Positions 49,854 to 58,150 of a DNA stretch of 64,000 nt are shown one piece after another. The position numbers and the translations under genes were made by a program. Source of the DNA: Brevibacillus porteri. GTDB taxonomy: Bacteria > Bacillota > Bacilli > Brevibacillales > Brevibacillaceae. A model generated the notes under the pieces. That model was not told the origin of the DNA and did no database searches. It saw only the letters and a list, made by a program, of their open reading frames with translations. Position 1 is the stretch's first letter. Every line of letters begins with the position of its first letter. The stretch is taken from assembly GCF_003013475.1 (NCBI RefSeq), contig NZ_PXZO01000017.1:229893-293892 (forward strand), read 5' to 3'.

Positions 49854-51043
49854 GGATGCAACACTCCTTTTTTCGTAAACCGTTCCAAGCGCAGCGGCTC
49901 TGTCGGAATAATGGTGTCTGTCTGATCGACTAGCATCTCGGACACTAGCTTGCCTGTGACGGCAGCCAGACTGATTCCATCTCCTTCATGACCAGCCGCG
50001 ATAAAGTAACCAGGAACTTCTTCTACGCGAGAAATAATCGGCAAGTGGTCCTCTGTCCACGGGCGCAAACCGCAATACGTGCGGATGATGGCGAAGTCGG
50101 CGATCTTCGGATAAAAGCGCAGTGCTCTTCTCGCCATGCACCTGACGACATTCAGATCAATCCGCGAATCAAAGCCTACAAACTGACGACTGGAGCCAAT
50201 CAAGAAGTTCTGGCTTTCTGTCGGTTCAAATACGAGCGCGACTCCATACTTCTCTGTCTCCTCGTCTACTTGTCGCACTCCGCCAAACTTCGAGATGAGG
50301 TAGCCGAACTCCATCACCTTTCGCACGCCGACAGGCATCTGTCTCGAGGCGACGATCAAATGCCCTTTGCGCGGAACGATCGGAATATCCACCCCGACCA
50401 TGTTGCCAATGACTGGCGCCCATACTCCCGCGGCGTTGACGACCTGCTTGGCTGTCATGCTGCCTGTACCAAGCCCGATGTGAAACGTCCCCGTCGCCTG
50501 ATCACGTCTTAGCGACTTGACCTCTGTACGGCGCATAATCCTCGCTCCATGCTTTTTCGCTCCTTCAAACAGGGCAAAGGTCAGCATGTACGGATTGACG
50601 GTAGAATCGGTGGCGCACTCTAAGCCTCCCAGCAAGTCGTCGGCAAAGTTAGGCGACTCCTGCCGAATATCTGATCGGTCCAGCATCCGAAACGGCAGTC
50701 CGACTTCCTTTTGCCGTCTCACCCATTCATGAGCGGCTTCCATCTCTGCCTCTGATTCGCAGACGAGAATGCTTCCCGGGGCCCGATATTCAAACGTATG
50801 GTCCAGCTCCCGGCTCAGCTGATCAACGAGCATCTGGCTTTTCAGGGACATCTGACTGTCAAAGCCGGGGTCCTTGTCGATCGCTAAAATATTCCCGTCA
50901 CAGCGTGAGGACGTCCCTGATGCCAGCTCGCCTTTTTCCAGGACAACGACATCCAATCCAGCCTTCGCAGCGTAATACGCAATCGCCGCACCGATTATGC
51001 CACCGCCGATTACCGCAATCTGCACATGGGTTTGTACTGTCAT
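49850..51043 (-). CDS. D-hydroxyproline dehydrogenase beta subunit (DAO family FAD oxidoreductase)
   Basis: A 397-aa flavoprotein of the D-amino-acid oxidase/sarcosine oxidase beta type. N-terminal dinucleotide fold VQIAVIGGGIIGAAIAYYAAKAG and VVLEKGELASGTSSRCDG; late RTYCGLRPWTEDHLPIISRVEEVPGYFIAAGHEGDGI is typical of the family's FAD-binding end. In Pseudomonas LhpBEF, this corresponds to LhpB, which needs an FAD/NAD subunit and a [2Fe-2S] subunit; matching genes lie 10 kb away (61255-63061). ATG 51043 has GAGGAG eight bases upstream. First gene of the sigma-54 operon. Confidence 0.9.
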   Translation of the reverse strand: MTVQTHVQIAVIGGGIIGAAIAYYAAKAGLDVVVLEKGELASGTSSRCDGNILAIDKDPGFDSQMSLKSQMLVDQLSRELDHTFEYRAPGSILVCESEAEMEAAHEWVRRQKEVGLPFRMLDRSDIRQESPNFADDLLGGLECATDSTVNPYMLTFALFEGAKKHGARIMRRTEVKSLRRDQATGTFHIGLGTGSMTAKQVVNAAGVWAPVIGNMVGVDIPIVPRKGHLIVASRQMPVGVRKVMEFGYLISKFGGVRQVDEETEKYGVALVFEPTESQNFLIGSSRQFVGFDSRIDLNVVRCMARRALRFYPKIADFAIIRTYCGLRPWTEDHLPIISRVEEVPGYFIAAGHEGDGISLAAVTGKLVSEMLVDQTDTIIPTEPLRLERFTKKGVLHP

Positions 51044-51089
51044 GCTGATTCTCCTCAAATGCGTATTCTGCTACTCTCTTACTCTTTTT

Positions 51090-51105
51090 TGCAAAAGCCA
51101 TGCCA
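51090..51105 (-). promoter_or_regulatory. Sigma-54 promoter of the hydroxyproline enzyme operon
   Basis: TGGCAT-GGCTT-TTGCA on the minus strand matches the -24/-12 consensus TGGCAC-N5-TTGCW with one change. It is 47 bp upstream of the first gene's ATG and faces away from the activator gene. Confidence 0.85.
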
Positions 51106-51147
51106 ATCGTTCCAAGTGAGATTCCCAAAATATTTCGTCTAAATTCT

Positions 51148-51175
51148 TTGACAACCGAAAGAGCGAATGTATAAT
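51148..51175 (+). promoter_or_regulatory. Sigma-A promoter of the activator gene
   Basis: TTGACA (51148-51153), 16 bp, TATAAT (51170-51175). Transcription would start near 51182, so the ATG at 51178 cannot be the start codon. Confidence 0.8.
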
Positions 51176-51237
51176 AAATGAGAAAATGTTCAAAATTTTA
51201 TACACTTGAACTACCTCTTTTAAAAGGGATGATCGAG

Positions 51238-52938
51238 TTGAATCACAAACTTCCTGCCTTAACCGAGTTGATACAGACAAACCTGCGGATTTTTAACGCC
51301 CAAGAGCTTCTCCCTCCTCAGTTGGACGAAACCATTCCTGTATTTGTCCAGCGTCAAGCTACCTGGTATGTGGCCAATTCCTCCCATTTAACCGTCAACT
51401 TGACGATCGATTGCACACAAGCCCCTTGGGAACCAGCTGCTGTGACGACACTGGATTCAACATTGGCCGACGCTATCCACCTGCTAGCTACTCACAACTA
51501 TCTCCTGATCGAAAAACAGCCCGGAGTCCCTATCGGCTACCTTCATCGAGGTGCAGTCATACAAGCCATTTTTTCCTCGTACGAGATCTTGGAAGCGTAT
51601 TTCGAGACGATGATCAAGACCATGGACGCTTCTATATCCGTCATCGACGAAAAAGCACGTGTGATGGTTTGGACAGAAGGGGCTGAACGAATCTTTTCCT
51701 TGAAAGCAAAAGAAACGATTGGTCGCCCGATCACCGAATTTTTCCCGCTCGAGATGCTCGAAACGCTCAAATCTCTGCAAAGCGGACAGTCTCTCTACCG
51801 TCATCAGCATCAGCCGCGGGAGGATCTCGTCGTGCTCATCAATACCAATCCGATCTATTTGCATGACAAAATCATCGGTGCTGTCGCGGCGGAAACCGAT
51901 ATCACGAGCCAGGTCCGACTGAATCAGGAGCTGTTGAACGCCAACAAAAAAGTGAACCACTTACAGCAAGAAATGGCGAAGCTCAGTCCGACCCCTGATC
52001 CATTTGCACAGATCAAGGGAACGAGTCTCCCCATTCGCCATATCAAGTCCATGATCCAAAAGCTCAGCGCTACACAAGCAACCGTCTTGATCACAGGGGA
52101 AAGTGGCGTCGGCAAGGAGCTTTTCGCCAAAGCCGTGCATGATGTACGGGAAGGCTCCAATGCGCCCTTTATCGCCATCAACTGCGGTGCGATTTCGCCT
52201 ACTTTGTTTGAAAGTGAGCTGTTCGGGTACGAGAAAGGTGCCTTTTCTGGTGCGGATCAAAAAGGGAAAAAAGGAATGATTGAGCTAGCACGTGGTGGAA
52301 CGCTGTTTCTCGACGAGGTAGGAGAAATGCCGCTCGATATGCAAGTGAAGCTGCTTCGCGTGCTTCAAGAGAAAAAATATTATTCGGTCGGAGGGACCAA
52401 GCAGATTGAGGCGGACTTCCGCGTGGTTGCCGCCACGAATAAAAATTTGGAGGAGTTAGTGAAGGAAGGAAAGTTTCGCCAAGACCTGTTCTATCGGCTC
52501 AATGTCGTGACGCTGAAAATTCCTCCTCTTCGAGAACGCATTGAAGATACGATTGAACTCGCCCACTTTTTTCTCTATGAATTCTCTTTACGTTACAACC
52601 GTCCCATTCATGCCATCTCGCAAAATGTGATGCAAAACCTGCTCCAATACGACTGGCCAGGCAACATTCGCGAGCTGCGAAATGCCATTGAGCGATTGGT
52701 GGTATTTGCGACAGACGGTATTATTAAAGAAGAAGATTTGCCGTATTCCTTGCAAGGTCAGACGAAACAGGTACCGATTGAGCTCCCTCCCGATCTCTTT
52801 TCTCTGCAAGAAGAAATCGAAGCGCATGAGCGCCGTGTCATTTTGCGAGCCATCGAGCTGGAAAACGGCAACAAGCAAGCCGCTGCGAAAAGACTTGGCA
52901 TATCGCGGGCCACGCTCTATAACAAATTGGGGAAGTAA
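51238..52938 (+). CDS. Sigma-54-dependent enhancer-binding activator of the hydroxyproline regulon
   Basis: A ~566-aa RocR/NtrC-like activator. An N-terminal sensing region of ~110 residues, a PAS domain (ISVIDEKARVMVWTEGAERIFSLKAKETIGRPITEFFP), a short coiled stretch, then the AAA+ domain: Walker A GESGVGKEL, the sigma-54 contact loop as GAFSGA (Ser for Thr in the usual GAFTGA), Walker B GGTLFLDEVGE, and a C-terminal Fis-type helix-turn-helix NKQAAAKRLGISRATLYNKL. TTG 51238, nine bases after AAAAGGG, is preferred; ATG 51229 touches the ribosome site. Divergent from the enzyme operon; four -24/-12 promoters within 10 kb are its probable targets. Ligand presumably hydroxyproline or a product. 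Confidence 0.9.
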   Translation: MNHKLPALTELIQTNLRIFNAQELLPPQLDETIPVFVQRQATWYVANSSHLTVNLTIDCTQAPWEPAAVTTLDSTLADAIHLLATHNYLLIEKQPGVPIGYLHRGAVIQAIFSSYEILEAYFETMIKTMDASISVIDEKARVMVWTEGAERIFSLKAKETIGRPITEFFPLEMLETLKSLQSGQSLYRHQHQPREDLVVLINTNPIYLHDKIIGAVAAETDITSQVRLNQELLNANKKVNHLQQEMAKLSPTPDPFAQIKGTSLPIRHIKSMIQKLSATQATVLITGESGVGKELFAKAVHDVREGSNAPFIAINCGAISPTLFESELFGYEKGAFSGADQKGKKGMIELARGGTLFLDEVGEMPLDMQVKLLRVLQEKKYYSVGGTKQIEADFRVVAATNKNLEELVKEGKFRQDLFYRLNVVTLKIPPLRERIEDTIELAHFFLYEFSLRYNRPIHAISQNVMQNLLQYDWPGNIRELRNAIERLVVFATDGIIKEEDLPYSLQGQTKQVPIELPPDLFSLQEEIEAHERRVILRAIELENGNKQAAAKRLGISRATLYNKLGK

Positions 52939-52968
52939 AAACGTTGTCTCATAACGGTTGTGTTGGGG

Positions 52969-53050
52969 GAAGCCCTGCCACATGTTTTCCAGTCGCCTGT
53001 ATCCTCTCTTCGTTCGGGCGGTCTCCTTCCAAACATGTGACAGGGCTTTC
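52969..53050 (+). repeat. 82-bp long imperfect hairpin downstream of the activator gene
   Basis: GAAGCCCTG.CACATGTTT pairs with AAACATGTG.CAGGGCTTTC; the interior AGTCGCC pairs with GGGCGGTCT. No T-run follows directly, so this is not a standard terminator. It does not match the three structured elements listed here. No protein gene is seen in 52939-53236. Confidence 0.6.
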
Positions 53051-53236
53051 GAGCAGTTAGGTGTGGTCCTGCTTTTTCAAATCTTTTTTGGGTCAGCTCA
53101 AGGGAGATTCCTTCTTGCGTTATCGAATTATGACTGTGAAGAACTAGTGGTTCGTTTTTAAAGTCAATGCTTTGCGAACAGTCAATTATCCTTCTTGAAT
53201 CGACTTGCAATCATGTTTTACAAAAGCCGCGTAAGA

Positions 53237-53448
53237 AGAAGCGGATTTCCAGTCCAAGCGCCTCTGGAGCCCTACCTAGCGTAGAAAGGAATGGCGGGGA
53301 ATTTAAGCTTCACTTATGGAATACGTCTTCGAAACTTCTACGTTTGAAGCGCTCCCGCCATTCATTCCGAAGCGGGCAGTCAATCCCCTCTTGCGGGGCG
53401 TAGGCCGAAGCGCAGACTGGAAATACGCTTCTTCCCCCCACTACAGCC
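53237..53448 (+). repeat. Structured intergenic element, copy C
   Basis: The terminal stem (53237-53254 with 53415-53432, one mismatch) has several changed base pairs relative to copy B, yet still pairs. CCTACCTAGCGTAGAAAGGA at 53271-53290 corresponds to the copy B box at 14512. An inner stem (GGAATGGCGGG with CCCGCCATTCATTCC), a CCCC/GGGG hairpin at 53385-53398 and the tail CCCCCCACTACAGCC complete the same order of parts. Confidence 0.72.
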
Positions 53449-53545
53449 TCTTTTTAAACAACGCACGCCACCTCGAACAAAAACCAGGAAAACGTCGCCC
53501 CTCTTTAGGCGGCAACACCTCAGACAAAATACGGATCAATTCCAT
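53441..53545 (-). CDS. Possible 34-aa small protein after livF
   Basis: A short basic frame (MELIRILSEV...RALFKKRL) starts 32 bp after the livF stop and has AAAGGAGG nine bases before its ATG, a strong ribosome site. Its end enters the tail of structured element copy C. I do not recognise the sequence and length alone gives little support, so it may be a leader-like or chance frame. Confidence 0.3.
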   Translation of the reverse strand: MELIRILSEVLPPKEGRRFPGFCSRWRALFKKRL

Positions 53546-53577
53546 GTTTGATTCCTCCTTTGTCATCGGGCACTTAC

Positions 53578-54294
53578 TTACGCGCCCAAATACGCCTTGA
53601 CGATTGTATCGTCGGCCCGAAGCACGTCTGCTTTATTTTCCATGACGATGCGCCCTGTCTCCATTACATAGCCGCGATGAGCAAGCTTCAACGCTGCCTT
53701 GGCATTTTGTTCGATCAAAAGGATCGTCGTGCCTTGCCTGTTTATTTCTCTGATTATATTCATGATCTCAACCACAATAATCGGGGCGAGCCCCATCGAC
53801 GGCTCATCTAACATCAAGAGCTTTGGACGTGCCATGAGACCGCGGCAGATTGCGAGCATTTGCTGCTCGCCTCCGCTCAGCGTTCCTCCCATTTGTTCAC
53901 TCCGCTCCTTCAATCGAGGGAACAGCGCGAAAGCCTGCTCAATCCCCTCTGCGATGGCCGCCTTCTCTTTTCGCTGTGTAAAACCGCCTAGCTCCAAGTT
54001 TTCACGCACAGTCAAGCCAGCAAAAATCCGCCTGCCTTCTGGTACATGGATGATGCCTGCCTCGACAATTTGGTGAGGAGCCCAGCCTACGAGACTCTGT
54101 CCATGAAGCAAGACATCTCCACTGCTTGGTCGAACGATTCCAGAAATCGTTTTGAGTGTCGTGCTCTTGCCTGCACCATTGCTTCCTAGCAATGCGACAA
54201 TCTCTCCTTCATGTACCTGTAGGTCGATGCCTTTAAGCGCTTCAATTTTCCCGTAAAACGAATGAATGCCGCGGATTGTCAAAAGTGGTGTCAT
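53578..54294 (-). CDS. livF: Branched-chain-type ABC transporter ATP-binding protein LivF
   Basis: A 238-aa ATPase: Walker A LGSNGAGKST, signature LSGGEQQM, Walker B LLMLDEPSMGLAPIIV, H-loop EQNA. GLAP after Walker B and the EQNA H-loop are typical of LivF. The start overlaps the livG stop (ATGA), so the two are coupled. Last transporter gene of the sigma-54-driven operon. The genes in this regulon suggest hydroxyproline or a related imino acid rather than leucine as substrate. Confidence 0.9.
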   Translation of the reverse strand: MTPLLTIRGIHSFYGKIEALKGIDLQVHEGEIVALLGSNGAGKSTTLKTISGIVRPSSGDVLLHGQSLVGWAPHQIVEAGIIHVPEGRRIFAGLTVRENLELGGFTQRKEKAAIAEGIEQAFALFPRLKERSEQMGGTLSGGEQQMLAICRGLMARPKLLMLDEPSMGLAPIIVVEIMNIIREINRQGTTILLIEQNAKAALKLAHRGYVMETGRIVMENKADVLRADDTIVKAYLGA

Positions 54295-55067
54295 ATCGCC
54301 TCCTCCTCCTTTCCCAGGTAGGCTTCTACGACACGCGGATTGCTGAGCACATTCTCGGGAGTTCCCTCTGCGATCTTCTGTCCGTAGTCGAGGACGATTA
54401 CTTTTTCCGAGATTTTTTTGATCAAACCCATATCGTGCTCGATAATCAACACTGTCAACTCGTAATGGGTGCGGATTCGCTTAATCAAAGCAATCAGGTC
54501 TTCCTTCTCCTCATAATTCAGCCCCGCAGCAGGCTCATCGAGGAGCAGCACTCGCGGCTTGGTAGCTAAGGCCCGCGCGATTTCCAAATACCGCTGGGCG
54601 CCATACGGCAAGTTTTTGGCAATGCGCCAGCAACTGTCTTCCATCCCCACGAAGCGAAGGCAGTCCCTTGCCGTATCCTCGATCAACTGTTCCTCTCGGC
54701 GCTGTGCCCTTGTCTGCCAGAGTGCTCCCCAGACGGTTTGACTCGTGCGGCTGTGCATGCCTGATTTGACATTATCCAAGACCGTCAAATTCGGAAACAG
54801 CCGCAAGTTTTGAAACGTTCGCGCCATGCCGAGCCGTGTGATTTGGCTTGGCTTTTTTCCTACGAGCTGGTTGCCTGCAAGGATGATCTGCCCCGCAGTC
54901 GGACGGTAAAATCCGGTGATCATGTTGAAGACGGATGTTTTCCCCGCTCCATTCGGGCCAATGATACTGCTGATCGAGCCTCGGCTGATATCAAAAGACA
55001 AATCGTTTACCGCAGTCAGACCTCCGAATTTAAGCGTTACATTTTTCATTGTCAAGCTTGACGTCAT
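54291..55067 (-). CDS. livG: Branched-chain-type ABC transporter ATP-binding protein LivG
   Basis: A 258-aa ATPase: Walker A IGPNGAGKTSVFNMITGFYRPT, RTFQNLRLFPNLT Q-loop region, YGAQRYLEIARAL where LivG proteins have the signature LSYGxQR, Walker B VLLLDEPAAGLNYEE and H-loop IEHDMGL. The C-terminal GTPENVLSNPRVVEAYLG is a LivG hallmark. ATG 55067 has AAGGGGG about eight bases before it and lies inside livM's end (38-bp overlap). Confidence 0.9.
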   Translation of the reverse strand: MTSSLTMKNVTLKFGGLTAVNDLSFDISRGSISSIIGPNGAGKTSVFNMITGFYRPTAGQIILAGNQLVGKKPSQITRLGMARTFQNLRLFPNLTVLDNVKSGMHSRTSQTVWGALWQTRAQRREEQLIEDTARDCLRFVGMEDSCWRIAKNLPYGAQRYLEIARALATKPRVLLLDEPAAGLNYEEKEDLIALIKRIRTHYELTVLIIEHDMGLIKKISEKVIVLDYGQKIAEGTPENVLSNPRVVEAYLGKEEEAI

Positions 55068-56037
55068 TACCACTGCCCCCTTCCGTAGCCTCCTCGGTCT
55101 TGCTACGTCTAGCGCCTCGTTTCATCTCATAGCGGGCAGGCCACAGTCCTTGGGGGCGAAACAGCATCATCGCGACCAGCGCGGCGCCGAAGATCAAATA
55201 CCGCCAATCTTCCACTGAGCGCAGCAGCTCCGGCAAGGCAATGACCAGCACGGCGCCCAAGACGACGCCAGGAATGCTGCCCAAGCCTCCCAATACCACT
55301 GCCAGAAGTATCATGATGGACTGGGTAAAGCTAAAGCTGAGCGGCGCAATCGCACTCATTTTGACAGCAAAAACAGAACCAGCCAGACTCCCGATGACAG
55401 CTCCGATCGAATACGCCAGCAGCTTCATATTGATCCGGTTAATGCCCATCGCCTCGGCAGCATCCTCGTCCTCGCGGATATACATCCACGCCCTGCCGAT
55501 GCGGGATGTGCCCAACCGTTTTACAGCCACGACCGCCAAAACGGCAATGATCAAGTTCAAATAGTAAAAGTCGATCTGTCCTCCAAGAACATAGCCCCCA
55601 ATAGAAGGACGCGGGATTCCGTAAATGCCTGAAGCTGATCCGGTAATAGTAAGATTGATCGCTAAAATACGAATAATTTCCCCAAACCCGAGGGTGACGA
55701 TTGCCAAGTAGTCACTGCGCAGTCGAAGTGTCGGCGCACCGATGATCACACCCACAATAGCCGCAAATACCATGGCCACAGGCAAGGTCAGCCAAAACGA
55801 CCATTGATACACCGTCATCAGAATGCCTGTCGTATAAGCGCCTACCGCAAAAAAGGCGGCGTAGCCCAAATCGAGTAATCCAGCAAAGCCGACTACCACA
55901 TTCAACCCCTGGGCCAAGACAACGTAGAACAAGGCAAGTGTCGCAACATCCAGCCAGTAGTTATTGGACAGAAAAGGCAGTACACACGCGACGGCGAGCA
56001 ACAGGACAACAGCGATTTTTTTTCGAGATGGATTCAT
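55030..56037 (-). CDS. livM: Branched-chain-type ABC transporter permease LivM
   Basis: A 335-aa permease with about nine hydrophobic segments. Family motifs: LGYAAFFAVGAYTTGIL, GAPTLRLRSDYLAIVTLGFGEIIRI, the EAA-like ATPase contact GRAWMYIREDEDAAEAMGIN, and GGLGSIPGVVLGA near the end. A charged C-terminal tail (KRGARRSKTEEATEGGSGND) overlaps livG. Forms the membrane channel with LivH; three bases separate their genes. Confidence 0.9.
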   Translation of the reverse strand: MNPSRKKIAVVLLLAVACVLPFLSNNYWLDVATLALFYVVLAQGLNVVVGFAGLLDLGYAAFFAVGAYTTGILMTVYQWSFWLTLPVAMVFAAIVGVIIGAPTLRLRSDYLAIVTLGFGEIIRILAINLTITGSASGIYGIPRPSIGGYVLGGQIDFYYLNLIIAVLAVVAVKRLGTSRIGRAWMYIREDEDAAEAMGINRINMKLLAYSIGAVIGSLAGSVFAVKMSAIAPLSFSFTQSIMILLAVVLGGLGSIPGVVLGAVLVIALPELLRSVEDWRYLIFGAALVAMMLFRPQGLWPARYEMKRGARRSKTEEATEGGSGNDVKLDNEKCNA

Positions 56038-56040
56038 CCG

Positions 56041-56943
56041 CTACATCCTCTCTGTCACTTTCTCACCCATAATCCCCGTTGGCTTCAATACGAGAATCAT
56101 GATCAACAAGGAAAACGCCACGACGTCCTTCCATGAACCGCCGAAAATAAATGTTCCGGCTGTCTCCATCATACCGAGCAGCAGCCCACCCAACATCGCG
56201 CCCGGAATGCTGCCAATCCCCCCCAAAACCGCCGCCGTAAACGCCTTGAGTCCAATGACAAAGCCCATCATGAAATTGACGGTTCCGTAATAAGCACCTG
56301 CCATCGTGCCTGCACCTGCTGCAAGCGAAGCACCAATGAAAAAGGTCAAGCCAATGACTTTATGCACATGGATGCCCATTAAATGACAAGCCGTCTGATC
56401 GAGCGCAATCGCCCGCATAGCCTTGCCGTACAGGGAGCGATTGATGAAAAGATGCAAGCCCAGCATTAAAAGCGCAGAGATGAAGACAAGACCGATTTGG
56501 ACATACGTGATTTTGGCCCCTAAGAGGCTAATGCCGTCGTGAGAAAGCTGCAAGGGATACACTTGATACTGCGCGCCCCAAACAATCATCGAGCCGTTTT
56601 CCAAAAAGAGAGAGACACCAATTGCCGTAATCAGGATAGAAAGTCGTGGAGCCAACAGGAGCGGTCGATAAGCCACCCTCTCGATCCCCATCCCGATGAC
56701 GCCGACAATCACCATCGTCAGCAACAAGACAATCAATATTCCCATCAAGCCTCCTCCGGAAGAGTCTCCGCCGAGCACGCTGAGCAAGGTATATCCGACA
56801 AATGCACCGAGCATGTACAAATCGCCATGCGCGAAATTGAGCAGCTTGATAATGCCAAAAACCATCGTGTAGCCCAATGCAATCAAACTGTAAAAAGCAC
56901 CGATGACCAGTCCGTCCGCCAGCGTTTGGACGAGAATGTCCAT
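56041..56943 (-). CDS. livH: Branched-chain-type ABC transporter permease LivH
   Basis: A 300-aa permease: DGLVIGAFYSLIALGYTMVFGIIKLLNFAHGDLYMLGAFVGY at the N-terminus is the LivH signature, with GKAMRAIALDQTACHLMGI as the ATPase contact loop and GGIGSIPGAMLGG near the end; about eight hydrophobic segments. GGTGGAGG stands only one base from the ATG, closer than usual. Gene order LivK-H-M-G-F is canonical. Confidence 0.9.
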   Translation of the reverse strand: MDILVQTLADGLVIGAFYSLIALGYTMVFGIIKLLNFAHGDLYMLGAFVGYTLLSVLGGDSSGGGLMGILIVLLLTMVIVGVIGMGIERVAYRPLLLAPRLSILITAIGVSLFLENGSMIVWGAQYQVYPLQLSHDGISLLGAKITYVQIGLVFISALLMLGLHLFINRSLYGKAMRAIALDQTACHLMGIHVHKVIGLTFFIGASLAAGAGTMAGAYYGTVNFMMGFVIGLKAFTAAVLGGIGSIPGAMLGGLLLGMMETAGTFIFGGSWKDVVAFSLLIMILVLKPTGIMGEKVTERM

Positions 56944-56983
56944 TCCTCCACCATCCTTATTTGAAGCAAGATTGACGTATGTC

Positions 56984-58129
56984 CTACTTCGCTAACGTGA
57001 ACTTGCCACCCGTCACCTTCAAGACGGCGAAGTTGGAGTTATCCAGCGTATTTTGGGCGTTAAACGAGATTGTTTGACCGAGTGCCTTGAAATCTTTTGT
57101 TTCTTTGATCGCTTTTTTGATGGCGTCACGATCAGTCGAGTTCGCTCGTCCGATCGCATCTGCCAGTAGATTGACCGCATTGTAGCTCAACGCAGAGAAA
57201 GGACCCGGTGCCAAGTTGTTGTACGTCTGCTTGTAATCAGAAGTGAAAGCTTCTGCTCCCTCGATGAATTCTGCTGTAGGTGTCGCAGTAATCAAAAGCC
57301 CTTCCGCATTGTCTGCGCCTGCAATCTTGATGACGTCCTCACTGAATGAGCCATCGCCTGCGAAGAACAGACCAGATACGCCTTTTTGCTTGAATTGCTT
57401 GACCATGAGTCCGCCTGCCGCATAATAGCCGGTAAAATACGTCGCGTCCGGCTGGAGGCCTTTTATTTTGGTTACCAGCGCACTGAAATCTTTTTCTTCT
57501 GGATTGATTGCTTCATACGCAATGACAGTACCGCCGGATTTTTCAACGGACGCTTTGGCAAAATCAGCCAAGTCTTTCGCGTAGGCAGAATTATCATGGA
57601 TGAGCACAACTTTTTTCGCCTGGTTCGCTGCCATGTAATCCGCTGCGGTTTGTGCCTGATCTGGGGTTAGGCCATTGATCAAAAAGAGGGTGTCATAGCC
57701 TTGAGCAGGTAATTTGGCTGAGTTGGCTGCGGGAACGATCATGGGAATGTTGGCGTTTTTGAATACACCCGATGAGGGGAGTGTCGCGCCTGAGCAGTAG
57801 CCACCGACGACAGCCACTACGTTTTGGGAGACCAGCTTATTGGCTGCTGTCGTCGCCATTTGTGGATCGCAACCATCATCAGCCACTTCGACCTTCAATT
57901 TTTTTCCAACAACTCCACCGCTGTCGTTTATTTTTTTGACAGCCATTTCGATGGCGTTTTGCATGTCTTTTCCATCCGTTGCGTTATTACCAGTTACTGG
58001 TAAAATCACGCCGACGAGTATCTCGCTAGCGTCTGCACCACCAGTAGAAGATCCTTGATTGGCACATCCCGCTACAGTAAGCGTTAGAGTCAACATCGCT
58101 GCGACGATCACACTTCCCCATTTTTTCAT
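56984..58129 (-). CDS. Liv-type substrate-binding lipoprotein
   Basis: A 381-aa family-4 binding protein: lipobox VAGC in the N-terminal signal, then EILVGVILPVTGNNATDGKDMQNAIEMAVKKIND, the standard start of Leu/Ile/Val-type receptors, and PSSGVFKNANIPMIVPAANS in the hinge area. In this regulon the ligand is probably hydroxyproline, proline or a betaine-like imino acid. GGGGGATG precedes the ATG; 21 bp separate it from the OppA-like gene upstream. Confidence 0.88.
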   Translation of the reverse strand: MKKWGSVIVAAMLTLTLTVAGCANQGSSTGGADASEILVGVILPVTGNNATDGKDMQNAIEMAVKKINDSGGVVGKKLKVEVADDGCDPQMATTAANKLVSQNVVAVVGGYCSGATLPSSGVFKNANIPMIVPAANSAKLPAQGYDTLFLINGLTPDQAQTAADYMAANQAKKVVLIHDNSAYAKDLADFAKASVEKSGGTVIAYEAINPEEKDFSALVTKIKGLQPDATYFTGYYAAGGLMVKQFKQKGVSGLFFAGDGSFSEDVIKIAGADNAEGLLITATPTAEFIEGAEAFTSDYKQTYNNLAPGPFSALSYNAVNLLADAIGRANSTDRDAIKKAIKETKDFKALGQTISFNAQNTLDNSNFAVLKVTGGKFTLAK

Positions 58130-58150
58130 AGCCCATCCCCCATTCGAATA

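Noticed and set aside
51178..51237. Activator start at ATG 51178
   Set aside because: It lies upstream of the predicted transcription start of the TTGACA-TATAAT promoter and lacks a ribosome site.
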